64,000 bases of DNA from Progne subis subis (taxonomy: Eukaryota; Chordata; Aves; Passeriformes; Hirundinidae). Shown one piece after another: positions 10,500 to 22,158 of the stretch. Position 1 is the first letter of the stretch. The number at the start of each line of letters is the position of its first letter. The notes beneath the pieces were generated by a model, which saw only the letters and a list, made by a program, of their open reading frames with translations, searched no databases and was not told the origin of the DNA. The stretch spans positions 62,001 to 126,000 of the forward strand of contig JAKJHU010000567.1 of NCBI GenBank assembly GCA_022316685.1. Direction: 5' to 3'. The translations under genes were made by a program, and so were the position numbers.

Positions 10500-13239
10500 A
10501 GAAAGGATATTCCTTGATGTTTAATCTTGATTTTCAAGCCTAATCAACAAGAAAGGAGGTTTAATCCTTGAAACAGATAGACTCTACCAAGCAAGCTCAA
10601 AGTGATGTCCAAGAGTTAGAAAGACAATCTCTTGTCGGTAGAATTTCTTTGTTAAGGTCTAGGGCATGACGAGTTTCAGTGATGTCAGACAAACAATTCA
10701 GAATTTACGGGCCACAAAGGCATTTGGCAGAACTCCAAAGATAAGGAAGAAATTAATAAAGGCAACTCAGCAACTGTGCTGAATCGGCTCCAGTTCTGGC
10801 AGACCACTGACCAAGCTGCCCACCGACTCGAGGACTGGGCATGTGGACTACGTAGCGTGAGAAGTAAGAGAATAATTAACCAACAGAAGATAAAATAATA
10901 ATTAATAAGAGAACTATGTAACTTGAAACCAATGAACATTAATGCGTTTGTTTGCTAAAATGTAAAAATACTAAAGAGTTTTGATAGTAGGCATGCTTGA
11001 CTCATGGAGTACCACTCAGCACCCAGGCTTGTGCAACTCTGAAATCAATAATCCATATCTCCCTCAAGTGTGTAATTATTGGCTTACTGTACACTGGGTA
11101 ACAAATCTGGTATTTGTGGCCAATGCTTCTGGCTCTGCTGCAGCCTGGATGTGTGGTGGCTGTGTTGTCAGAATGCCCCGTGGCCCCAGGCCCTGCTCAC
11201 TCCCACTGGTGGGCTGTGGATGAGCACACAAAAGTGGCGTTTATAGAAGCATTTCTGGCGCTTGTGCAGATTTTGTCGTACTAAAAATTTGATGGAAGGC
11301 AATATGTACTGTGTGGAGACTGAAGACCTTAATGTATAGTATCCAGTTATTGGCACTAATATTTTTGTGTCTTGCATAACAGTCAGTGAGTCAACATTAC
11401 ATATCTGTGTGGGGAAAATGCCCATATCACTGGTGAGAAAACTCAGATTTGTGAAAAGTGCTGCCTCAGTGCTCTCATCTGTGACAAATTGTCCCTGTGC
11501 CTTGCTTCACAAGGCTGTTTCATAACCAGCTGTGACAACATGGTACAGTGTTACTATGACATCCAGATCCTTGCCAAGTGTTATGCAGTCTGGCTAGTTG
11601 GACTGAAAATTCTCAGGCAATTCCTTCAGGCGTTTCAGTCCTGCTCCTTTCAGGACTGGCAGCATGTCTTGGAGATGTTTTGCACTTGTGTTTCCAGTAA
11701 TAAACTATTAGTGGGTTTACTTTGGGTACACAGCATTGAATATGTAGAGTTTGGCTTGCTCAAGACACATTTTTCCTGAACAAAGTCAAGCAAAGATGAA
11801 ACTTATCTGTCTGTTTATTCATATATCTGGTCCACAGATCAAATAGGCAGAGGCAAGAGGTAACTGACCTCTGTTTACAGGTGGTAGCTTTGCAACTAAA
11901 AGCATAAATTACTGGCAGGTTTGACCCTCAGTCTGTACTGTGGTGCAAACATAACCACAGATTAATTTTTTGTGTATTTCACAGAACATATTTACATGTT
12001 CAGAGAGAAAAGGAAGCATTGTCCTCTCTCATGGTGCACCCGTGCCCTGGCTGCTCTGTGTTAAGCAGAGTGAAATACGTGATACTGATACTCAAGTTGT
12101 GCTTCTGGGAAGTGGAGATTCACATTCAAGTCCCTCCTTTTAAACTTATAACCTAAAAAGTTGCTCCAGAAACCAAAGTGCCACTCTTTGTAGATTGATT
12201 AAAGTTAGTAGCAGTTCTCATACTGCATGTGAACTGGAAATGCAAAGAATTCCAAATAGAAAAGACAGACCTAAATAATAACAGCTAAAAATAAGTACAT
12301 GGCTGTGGTAGCAGTGACTTCCAAATCCTTGCATTTTCAAAGTTGGCTAAACATGTCCTAAAATGACCTCCTATGAATAAGAGTTGGTAAGTTAGAATAG
12401 CACTAGCATGTTCCTCACACATACATATTGACAGCATAATAAGGAAAATAATTATGAGATATACTTAAAGGTGTTGTTATTGGCTTTTACTTAATTTTCA
12501 ATTTCATCTATTGTTTTTAAAAGTCAGTTATGGGGCTGTCTTTCAGGTCTGTCTTCCCTTTGAGTGAAGATATATTCTTCCCTAGTCCTAATTTTATTAG
12601 CATTTGAAACTATCCTACCACTCTGTTGTCCTTAACTGAATTTCAGTGTGCAGAAGATTATCCCAACTGCTCAAAATCAGATCTCTTATCAGAACTGTAA
12701 TTAAATTACTCCTGATTTTTTTAAAGGAGAAGTAGGGCAAGATTTCATGCAAGTTCAAGTTAATTTTGTTCATGTCACTCTCAGAACAAACCATATGTAA
12801 AAATATAAAGCCGTATTTAAAACATACCAAGTATGTTTTTACTACTGGCAAGTATCATTGCCAGTTCGATGAATGTAAATGTGCTTCTTTGTGCATAAGG
12901 GTCAAACTGCTGGGAAATATCGAGCACAGTCGCAGAAGCATTGCCTAAGTTTCTGAGCATTTTCCCTTGTCAGGATCCTTTTGTTTATTTTATTTTCTTT
13001 TTCAATTTTAATTTCTGTTGAATTCTCCATCACCTCCCCAGGACTCTGTTGGGCATATGTGGGAATATGCACAAAGTTAGTTGCTAAAATAATTTTTTAA
13101 TGAATAATTTTTTAACAGGTGACATTGGACTGTTCAATAAAATCTGAGAAGTTAGGACTAACCATGTTGAATAATGGTTTTGGGTAGCACAGTAAAATCA
13201 ACACCGCCAGTTTCTAGTTTGATCTTCAGTTCTGTTCTT
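10500..13239. other. Intergenic DNA between CETN3 and MBLAC2, left part
   Basis: About 2.7 kb upstream of CETN3. No open frame here resembles a known protein. The piece at about 10590-10990 has the look of an old interspersed repeat but could not be assigned. An ORF at 11489-11779 (96 codons) has no recognisable domain. Confidence 0.5.
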
Positions 13240-13500
13240 TCCATGGTAAATGCAGCCCTCGCCTGACCACCCGGTGGCGTCGCTCACCCCAGCCCGGCGC
13301 TGGCGCGGTCGGCGGGCGACTTTCCCACCCACGGACACTGCACAGGAGGGAGCATCCCGCCGCCAGGCACACTACACGAGCAAAACACGCTTTGGGAGAG
13401 GATTCCACTGCGTCAAGCAACGCGGGACTGATGTTCAAGGTAGTAAAGCGACTTCGGAACGGCTTCCTGACTGCCCTGAACACCCAGTGCAATACAGCTA
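13240..13500. promoter_or_regulatory. Orphan GC-rich, CpG-dense island
   Basis: A sharply bounded GC- and CpG-rich block within AT-rich DNA, about 3 kb upstream of the CETN3 island and beyond the 3' end of MBLAC2. Overlapping 83- and 88-codon ORFs on the two strands look like products of base composition. It may be a promoter of an unannotated non-coding RNA, a distal regulatory island or a retroposed GC-rich fragment. Confidence 0.45.
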
Positions 13501-16500
13501 AAATGTTTTGACTAGCAGCTTCCCCGTGTCACAGTCAACTTCAAATAAATTTAAAATAAAACATAATGAATGTATTTTTTTCATTGTTTATCAATCGTTT
13601 CTATACTTCATAATTCAATTTGAAGATATAGTAGTAGTATTTTGGATAATACATGGTTGAAATTTTAGAACCAAGGGGTACTGCTTTACTGCTTTTAAGT
13701 CACATATGCATTAATTATAAACAGGAGCCTGGACCAGTGTTGGTTGAATGCTGAGACCTAGATTTTTAACATTAAATAATAATAAAGCCTCCTTTTCCTC
13801 CACTTTTATCTCCCTCCCACTGCATTTTTTAATTTTTGTTTTCGTTGGCTACAGGTGTCTGGTCTTACATGGCAAAGGGCATCTATGATGTGTAAACATT
13901 TTTAATGCAGTTTCTTTCTCAGAAGCATAAAAAATTCTGCTAGCAACTTGTAAATATATTCCATCTAGAATGAAAAGTGCTTCTGTTGAGAAATACCTAG
14001 AAATTATTACTTAACTACATAGGCTTATAATATTTTATTATTATAATACATGAAAAAATTGATTATGAGCAAACTGTTGTTTAACATCGTAACAGCTTTG
14101 ACAGATTACAGAACAAAACTTCCCATCTGATTTTCATGTCAATTCCCCAGTCTACTGAAAACTGCATAACATATATTTAGATGTTTCTAAGAAATCAACA
14201 CAGTTCTAAACGCTGAACATGATGCAGTATTTAAACTTACAATGCACATTTTAAATATTTAATCCAAGTAGCATTAAAGGACTGCTGTCAAACTCTTATG
14301 ACTAAGATATGGTGTTAACAAAAATAATCAGAGACCACTCTTTTAACTTAAGATCATTTAAGTATTGTTTATCTAGTAGTGAATTTCTTATAATACAAAA
14401 AATAATTTCATGACCCTCAAAAAACTACTTTCATTTGGATTATAGCAGCAGTTTACTAACAAACTCCACTTTGGGTTAGGTGCATGTAAAGCTCACTTCT
14501 GAGCTAGAAAATTATCCCCTAGATTTTGGTAAAGTAAAAAAGTCAAAGTTTTGGTTATGTACTTAGTGGACTAAAGCATAGTTTAATAGGGCATTTTGGC
14601 ACTGATCTGGCCACTTAAGGATCTTAGCTGACAGAGATATTGAGCACAGGTTTAAACAAATGATGGAGGATGGCGGTTATCTTTCCTTTTTGTTTTTTCC
14701 TTTTGAACTGATGAGACTCTTTGGAGCTCAGGCTTTACAATACAGTAAAATCTGGCTACATCTAATATTGGATCAAACAAGCAAACTGATAGTGCTATAA
14801 CAGAGAATGCCAATTCAAAGTGATCTTACTCTTGTGGTGAACATTTGCAAAACTTTAGCAACCTGACATCCATACTTGGCAGGCTTTGTGACAGGAGTTC
14901 TTGATGACTGCCTTAACGCCCAGGGTTACTACTGGGACTCCCAGGGTCTTCACAAAAGCATTGTTTAAAAAGAATGACTATTACTGGTGTTACACCACTG
15001 TCAACTAATTTGCAGGAATTCAGTGACTGTCAGGTAACCTGTGACACCGTGGCATCCTCTGGATAACTGGTGTAAGCTTTAGCGATATGTATGCCTTCAG
15101 CCTGCTTCCCAGGCTGTTTCTGTATTTCTTCCTCTGCCAACTGAGGACAAGATAGACACCTCTTGGTTTTATGATGTAAGTATACCCAGTGAACACTCCT
15201 CACATCATACACAAAAGATTGTGACCTGAATGTTAACAGGTCTCTAAAGTGCTGCATCTCTGCACATGTCCTGCCCACTCACAACTTTGCTTCAGCTTGG
15301 AGATAGGCACTTCTAAGAAGAACTAGGCAACAGCCAATCATTATTAAATCCTGGTAAAGACTATAGTCACAGTAAAGGCAGGAGTGTAGTCATCTATGAA
15401 ATGGAAAAAGCCTTACATAATATATACGCTTTCATCATTTTTAGACAGAGATGCTTTTTAAATTTTGCAATAGGTTGTTTTGGTTTTTTTCACAAGAATT
15501 TGCATCTATTCAGGAGGCTATCAACTTCTTCCCCCTCATGCCTTAGACAGAGCCCAGACCTTTGGCCCCCTTACTATTGGCTATGATGGGAGCAATACCT
15601 TCTGCTTAAAGGGAAAGCCAAACAAGCTAAACTGCCCTAAAATTTGCGAGAAACGTTTGCAGTCTTTTTAGGAACATATATATGTCTATGTGCAAAAATA
15701 AATTCAGACAGTGTCCTTTTAAAAAAATTAAATATATACAAACTGTTAGAATAATTACACAAACTCTAACCATTTCAGCAGCTTTTAAATATCACACATT
15801 CAATTTTCATAAGCGAGTTACAATGCTATTTAGCATTTCTCAGTGTATTCAACATTTTTTTGGAACAAACACAATGCAACACACTTTACATTTCAGAACA
15901 ATTATGTGCAGCATGTACTTCAGATGCAAACAGTAAACATCTGAGTAACATTCAATTTGTGATAAAAAGTGTACTATGTGCTTAATGCAGCACCTCCACT
16001 ATGGCAAGGTCATGTTAAAGCTTCAAGCCCTCCCCCAACACAGATGATTAACAACCAAGTTACAACACAGTCACATAAAAATACTGCTGAAAATAAACAA
16101 ACACCTTAATCTCGTCACAGTCCACTTCTCTCAACTTTCCAGAACAACATACTCTCTAAATGCTTTTTATGAGCTGATCAGAAAAAAAATAAACACATCC
16201 ATCAAAAGTTCAATTCACTTTATACAAGGTAGTGTAACACATGAATTCACTAGTTCACAAAATTTTTAATTCCTAACTCACCTAAAAGCCTACATGCCAA
16301 CAAGCAAAAAAAAAAATCCTTAGCCAATGGTGAGAGCACTCCTGCTTGCTCCTTCTCTCCTGGTGCAGTGTTTCCTTGCACCACACCAGGAAACATGAAA
16401 GCCTCAACAGTCCATCTGCACCAAAAGCTTTTGTGGTAAACTGATGTATCTGAAAGTTGGGTCTATAGAACTTCTACGTGTTAGTGTATTCTAAAGAAAC

Positions 16501-17070
16501 TGCCAGACAAGTATTTTGCAAAGACAAAGCTTTAGGCGGTGAGAGGTGTAGCAGATACCACGCCCACAGGCAGCGATGGCTGCAGAATTATCTCTTTCTG
16601 CCCACTCAGTCCTGCATAGGTTTTGCTCCTTCTGTGGCCTGATGACACTGCTCCCAGCAAACACTAGGTCTTAGCAAGAGGTCTGTAAGGTCGAAACCTG
16701 AGCAGGCGGCGATGAATAATCACAAGTCTAGTACTACAAAACAAGGTCTCAGGCGTGAATGTACAACCTCTCATTTTAGTATCTATCCATCTGTCAGAGT
16801 TGTAGCAAAAATAAAGCAGAATGTTTCAATTGCAATACATATACAAACATGCTCTGAAAAAGTAGAAAGAAAAACTATAGCTTTGGCTAAAGCTACTAGT
16901 TTACAGAGTTTTATAAAAATATGAATAAAGTAGGAAAAAACCAGAAATTTTGAAGCTCACCTGTATCAATTTGTCACCTTTTTGTTAACACATACTGCTT
17001 CTGCTTGTTTTTGATGCTTTCACAACCCATTTGGTTTTACAGCAGGTGACAGATCACACAAAACTGACTG
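13501..17070. other. Intergenic DNA and probable MBLAC2 3' UTR
   Basis: The MBLAC2 3' UTR runs leftward from 17070 on the minus strand for an unknown distance, probably to about 15.7 kb or further. The poly(A) site was not fixed. A hairpin lies at 16359-16390. No coding gene seen. Confidence 0.5.
16359..16390. repeat. Compact stem-loop in probable MBLAC2 3' UTR
   Basis: Arms 16359-16370 and 16379-16390 pair over 12 positions with a two-base internal mismatch and an 8-nt loop. On the minus (MBLAC2 mRNA) strand it would form a hairpin in the 3' UTR. Function unknown. Confidence 0.6.
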
Positions 17071-17459
17071 TCACTGAGAAGTGATTCTTGAATTTGCAAC
17101 ACGAAGTGCTATACTCGCAATAGATCTCATAGCACAGGTAGAAATCTTGTGACAAACTCCAGCTTGGGAAACATAGTTGGAAGCTAACCGATACAGCCTT
17201 TCGGCTCCAAATATGTTGAAGTGCCCAGGTAGTACCTTCTCCACAAGACCTCTGTCTACTAACTCCATCAGGCGCTGGCAGCTTGCAACATAGTCACTGA
17301 TTCTGCTGTAGGGAAGCCAATCAATCATAGATCCATCATATACCACATCTCCGCTGAACAAAATCTTCCTGTCCTTGTCATGTAAGCAAATGCTGCCACG
17401 TGAATGACCAGGCATGTGCATGACAGTGAGCTGTCGATCTCCAAGGTTGATCACATCCC
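17071..17459 (-). CDS. MBLAC2: MBLAC2 coding exon 2
   Basis: A 389-nt exon after acceptor TTTGCAG. It encodes residues 149-277, including metal ligands H167, D186 and H228 and the family-typical sequence [20 protein letters not shown]. Ends ANSRITSQ before TGA. Confidence 0.96.
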
Positions 17460-19477
17460 CTGCAAACAGGTTTGTTACAGGAAACTGTAAGCATTTGTCA
17501 TGTTTCTCAAATGACACAAAGAGAACTCCCTACTAATATGCAGAAAGCTTATACATACTACATATTGCATTTATTTTCTTAGTGAGTGCTAAAGAGGTGA
17601 CTGAAATATAAACTGAGCAAAAAGGTATTTTCCAATGACAGTACCAGTTAACACAGGCTTGGGTTGTATTAATGGAATATATTTGCATTCTAATAAATTG
17701 AACAATGTGAAAAGCACTGCAGTAGAGAAAATAAAGCAGGAAAAAAAATAGAACACATCTAAACTGGTTTTGCTTTGAAAGTTTCCAAAGAATTTATCTC
17801 ACAATTTATTACAATTTTACCCTTATTTAATTCATCTAGGATTGTACTGATGTTACACCTAAAAGGCAAAAGGCCAAAATATAAATTGCTGGAGGAGAAC
17901 CAAAACAAGCCCTCACACACTATATTCATCTAATTCAATAAGACATAAAAATTAAACTTTTTTACCATTAGGTCATTTTTTGCCAGTTTAAATGTGAATG
18001 CTTTTTAATTATACCCGGCACTGAACCCGATACTCGTGTCTTATGTCTTAGCTAACATCTTAGAAACTCTGATGCTACTCTGGCAGCCAATACACTTGCC
18101 CTTTTACAAAAGCATTTTTTAAAAAAAAAAATGTCTCCCTCCTTTTTGAGGGAGAAAAACAAGTTAAACTTCTGTTGATTTATTATAGTTAAATGTCACA
18201 TCAGTCTTTACTGAAGACTTCAGGAAGTTCAGATCTGCTTTTCCAAGCACCTATGTGGGATAGCCTAATAAAGCCAAGAAGAGAGTAAGCACTGTCACCT
18301 GTCTGACAGCCATCGTTCAACATCTGCTGAACAGTATTGTACAGTTTAGATGTTTTGTTACCAAAAACCCTAGTCACTGTCTCCCTTAGAGACTAAGTGA
18401 TCTTTTTTATCTGCAACAATCCACTTCAGTGCTACATCAGTAACAAGTGATTTATTAACGTAAGTTAGGTAAAATTCAGTAAATGTATTCATGCACAATT
18501 AACGTAAAATCTGTAAAACAAAAACTGTGTTATCGGTACATATTTCAGGAATTGTTCTGTTAACTGCACTTTCTATGTTTTGACAGCTTCTAAATAATAA
18601 AGGTGACCAGATGCCAGAACATGACCTGCTGAAAAAACCGTTTGAAGCCTAAGGATAACCCTAGGATGCTCAATTAGTCACCTAAATCACTGGTGAGTGA
18701 TTTTCATTCTAGTTTGGGGGGGGGGGGGGGGAACAAAAACAAACAAACAAACAAAAAACCAAAACAAACAAAAAAACCCCAAACAAACAACACAACACCG
18801 GCCGCCAAAACTTTCAGAACTGGTAGAAACGATTTTCCCACGACGCGTCTTTTTGGTCCCAGGCTGACTGCGGGTGGTTTTTAGATTCACAGGAGTGACA
18901 AAATTCATCGATTTGATTATTTTATACGAGGAGCTGAGTAAACCAAAGGGCGCACAGCGGCACAGAAGCTCCTCCATCAGACCCAGAGCACTGTACCCCG
19001 CGGCCCCGGCGCGGCGGGGCCGCCCCCCTTACCCTCCTGCAGCAGGCGGCTGGGCCGGACAGGCGGAACGCGGAACTGCCGTGCGCTCCAGCCGGGCCGC
19101 GGCGGCCGCGCCACCTCCCGGTCTGACAGCCACGTCACGGCCTCGTAGTTGTCGCCTTGGAGCAGCGCCGCCGCCTCGGCGCTGTGCACCGCCACCTCCT
19201 CGAAGTGCTGCAGCCCGCCTGAGTGGTCGAAGTGGACGTGGGTGGCCACGGCCAGCAGCGGCCGCGGCCCGTCGCCTTCGGCCGGCGCCAGCAGCCCGGC
19301 ATCGCGCAGGTAGTCGGGCAGACTGCGCAGCCCCAGCCCCGCGTCGATCACCACGTCTCGCTGCGAGCCCCGCACCAGCCAGATGTTAGCCCGGTTGCCT
19401 GACTCGTAGAAGCGCTCCTGGATCCAAAAGATACCGCCGCCCAGGGGCTTGTGCGCGAACCACTCCAGCGCCGACAT
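17071..19477 (-). CDS. MBLAC2: MBLAC2, metallo-beta-lactamase-domain acyl-CoA thioesterase
   Basis: Two coding exons on the minus strand, 19033-19477 and 17071-17459, joined in phase 1 (G|GG), give 277 residues (human 279) ending in TGA at 17071-17073. The metallo-beta-lactamase ligand set is complete: THVHFDH with H80, H82, D84, H85; then H167 (MPGHSRGS), D186 (FSGDVVYDG) and H228 (LPGHFN). The family protein is reported to hydrolyse long-chain acyl-CoA and to be S-palmitoylated. The start is chosen at [10 protein letters not shown], which matches the vertebrate N-terminus; longer upstream reading into the CpG island is not conserved-looking. It lies between CETN3 and POLR3G, as in human, and is head-to-head with POLR3G. 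Nothing is broken, so it should be functional. Confidence 0.96.
17460..19032 (-). other. MBLAC2: MBLAC2 intron
   Basis: A 1.57-kb intron with GT-AG ends. It contains a G16 run at 18716-18731 followed directly by an A/C-only tract to about 18796. The right end enters the CpG island. No other gene seen. Confidence 0.9.
18716..18796. repeat. G16 homopolymer joined to A/C tract
   Basis: Sixteen consecutive G bases (18716-18731) are followed without a gap by AAAC-type repeats using only A and C after the first base. The G run could form a G-quadruplex on the plus strand. Transcribed as C-run plus T/G tract in the MBLAC2 intron. Confidence 0.9.
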
Positions 19478-19830
19478 GGCCCGGCCGGCGCTGCGGGCCC
19501 GCAAATCCCCGCCAGCGCCCGGCGGCGGCGCGGGCAGGGCGGGCGCGGGTGCGGACCCAGCCCACTGCGGCAGCGGCAGGCGGAGCGTGGCGGCGCCGGG
19601 TGAGGAGCGGAGGAGCGCGGAGGGGCTGCGGGGGCTCGGCTGTGGCGTTAGGGGGGGCGTATTTGAGCCCCCTTCTCCACTGAGAACCGCCGGCGGAGGG
19701 GGCAGGAAAGGAGAAGCGCCCCGGCCACGTGTGGAGCGGAGGGACGCTCCAGGGGTGGCGGGCCGTCATCGAGGGGACAGGGAACGGAAAGGAGCGGAGA
19801 GCAGCTGAGAGGGGTATTCTCACACGGCAG
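18960..19830 (-). promoter_or_regulatory. MBLAC2: MBLAC2 CpG island, candidate bidirectional promoter
   Basis: The CpG island spans MBLAC2 exon 1 and about 350 bp upstream. In the human locus MBLAC2 and POLR3G are divergent from this interval, so this may once have driven both. Several overlapping ORFs on both strands here are products of GC richness. No TATA box seen. Confidence 0.75.
19033..19477 (-). CDS. MBLAC2: MBLAC2 coding exon 1
   Basis: A 445-nt exon encoding residues 1-148 plus one base, with the [10 protein letters not shown] metal-binding motif at residues 79-88. The donor is GTAAGG after CTGCAGGAGG. Very GC-rich, unlike exon 2. Confidence 0.95.
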
Positions 19831-20667
19831 GGGTTAGTGACCCTCAGGACAAATACCTTCCCCCTCTTACCTTCACGCGGTAAGGTCAGTTTAACAACCA
19901 CTAAACCTCTGTACCTAAAGTTCAGTCCTTTCTTCTGTATCTACTCTTCCCTTTAACTGATTGCGGCTGCCTCTGAAAACCAAGCATCCACGATCATCAA
20001 AACACGATCGAGAGTTTTGTTGTGGGTAAAGCGTAGGACACCGAGCGCTCTTGAGAGCGCTCAGGCTGCTTAGGTCCGCTGTTGCCTCACCAGCTGTTAG
20101 GGATCCGGATTCCACGGGCCTTTCCCTCCCGAAGCTGCCTTCCCCTGAGCAACTGCCCGAGAAACTACATGCATAGGTTTGGAGCAGTTTGAAAAGCTTA
20201 AATCTGAAAATCTCTTTTATAAATGACACACGAACTACACATAATCATAAAAATACACACAGGTGATCCTTTAGACATCCCTCAAGGCAACCAGAACATT
20301 AGTTGTGGTAACTTTGTCATGCTTGGCGACTTAGTTGTAGAACTCAGCTTTTCAGGATTTCTCCATCTGTTACTGTCACTTTTTGCTGGCAGTAAACATA
20401 TACTTTCTGAGGCAGTATGCTTTAGAAAAAAAAAAAAAAATCAAATGTTTGAGTAAAAATGTGGAGAATGTGGAGTTGAAATGCTGCTAGTTTTAAAGCC
20501 TGTTACTTCTTATTAAACTAATGCTGTTTAAAGGGAATTTACTAAGAATTAATTTTAAAGCAGCTTTTAAAAAATGACCCTCATATTCACTACATTTAAT
20601 GCCTATCCTTGCTTCCTTACTAGCTCAGCATCTTGTTTAACTTTTATTGTGTTATGTTGTTCTGCTG

Positions 20668-20718
20668 TTTTTTCCTTCTTCTTCTTTTTTCTTTTTTTTT
20701 TTTTCTTTTTTTTTTTTA
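20668..20718. repeat. Poly-pyrimidine (T-rich) tract
   Basis: C/T-only tract dominated by T runs. Confidence 0.85.
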
Positions 20719-20814
20719 TGTCTAGATAATTGCTCATGTTTGGGGCTTTACAGTGTCTTTTATCTTCTCCATTCTGCAAGGCTAACAACTTGGTTTTCAT
20801 TCTATTTTAAAAGG

Positions 20815-20884
20815 ACCCTCCCCTCCCCTCCCCTCGCCGCACCTTCCCTTCCCACACCTTCTCACACCTTCCCGCTCCTCCCCA

Positions 20885-20916
<32 letters not shown>

Positions 20917-20919
20917 GTC
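20815..20919. repeat. Polypyrimidine tract, CCCCT repeats then T run
   Basis: About 100 bases almost entirely C and T (a few G and A bases interrupt), with CCCCT units at the left and a run of 29 T at 20888-20916. Such tracts can form triplex DNA and are prone to length change. Confidence 0.85.
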
Positions 20920-21180
20920 TCTGTGCTTATTTTTAGACGGTATTCTGTGCTGCAGAGTGACATGGAAATATATAATGTGATTTTGTTTTATCCAAATAGA
21001 GCTTATTTCTGTTGAAAGTAACAAGTATGAAAAAAACTGGCATCAACATGTTTCTCTGGCTTTAATAAAAATGCCATTGTTTCTGTCTGGGGGGAACCAG
21101 ATGTGCTGGTACAGCAGTACATCTGGAACAACCTGGTTGTACCAAGCAAGGTGCAGTACAATGGCTTTGCTGTTGATAGT

Positions 21181-21301
21181 GAACAGCTTGTGGGATTTCT
21201 GGGCTAGAACCTTGTACTGATCTCTGAGTGGTCTGTGGGAGTGAGCAGTATCACAGTGCTTCAGCTTGGGTCCCATTTATTGACATCTTCCACCATTCTC
21301 A
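21181..21301 (+). repeat. 121-bp direct repeat, copy 1
   Basis: Identical to 22038-22158 except for one base (T in CCTTGTAC here, C there). It begins GAACAGCTTGTGGGATTTC and ends ACCATTCTCA. Copy 1 continues a longer block from about 21040, with short internal complementary pieces around 21107-21145; copy 2 has only the right part. The block reads as a possible pseudogene on the minus strand but the parent is unknown. Confidence 0.9.
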
Positions 21302-22037
21302 CATTTTGATTTACTTGTCAGCCCATGGGTTGTGCAATTCATGAGATGAAGGTTGGTATAACAGTGAGGGTGAAGAGATGTGACTGTAAGTGTTTTGAAG
21401 GCTCTTCTTTTATGACCTTGGTTAAATATTTTACTTAGAAACAGCCTCCTTTTTTTCCGTAGTTAGCTTGCAGTCCTGCTGGAGTCTTTTCATGACTTTT
21501 GATTATATTAATTACCTCTTTGCCTGTGTCACTTTACCAGGATCTAAAAATAGTTACTAAGATAAAGGACATAAAACAGTCAGGATGAAGAAGTCACGAA
21601 TGACAAACACAAAGTTTTTGGAGAAAAGTTCAAAAATGCTAGAGTGTAGTCACAGAAAGTTCAGGGTTCTTGAACTTTTTTTCATTTGTTAAACTTTTCT
21701 TAATTTGTTCTTTCTGGTTCTTCTGATTGAACTCAACGCAGTGCATTTAAGGTTTAGAAGAAGATGCCTTAAAATTCCTAGGTTAGGAGGCAATTTCAGG
21801 CATGCAGAGGTGGCCAGCAGAAATAAGGGAATGAAGCTGATTTTATGCATGTATCAGATTTACAGTCTAAAACTCCTTTCATGGTCCAGAATGGTGCTAT
21901 TTATGATAGCACCTTATGCTTTGCAACCTACCACTCAGTTATTGATTAAACACCATTTATCACATGAGAGAAACAACATCCATTCTGTAATTCTGCCTGT
22001 AGTATTCTGGATATTTTTAAAACTGTTTTTCCATATT

Positions 22038-22158
22038 GAACAGCTTGTGGGATTTCTGGGCTAGAACCTCGTACTGATCTCTGAGTGGTCTGTGGGAGTG
22101 AGCAGTATCACAGTGCTTCAGCTTGGGTCCCATTTATTGACATCTTCCACCATTCTCA
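22038..22158 (+). repeat. 121-bp direct repeat, copy 2
   Basis: Same sequence as 21181-21301 with one substitution. Flanks differ at both ends, so this is a duplicated fragment and not part of a tandem array. An A/C tract follows at about 22180-22226. Confidence 0.9.

Noticed and set aside
10590..10990. Possible old LTR
   Set aside because: The sequence looks repeat-like, but no paired ends or target duplication could be defined.
11489..11779. 96-codon plus-strand ORF
   Set aside because: No recognised domain, no GC or codon signal, and no splice context.
18874..19901. Several 100-175 codon ORFs in the MBLAC2 island besides the real exon
   Set aside because: Shadows of exon 1 or composition effects; only the [10 protein letters not shown] frame shows family motifs.
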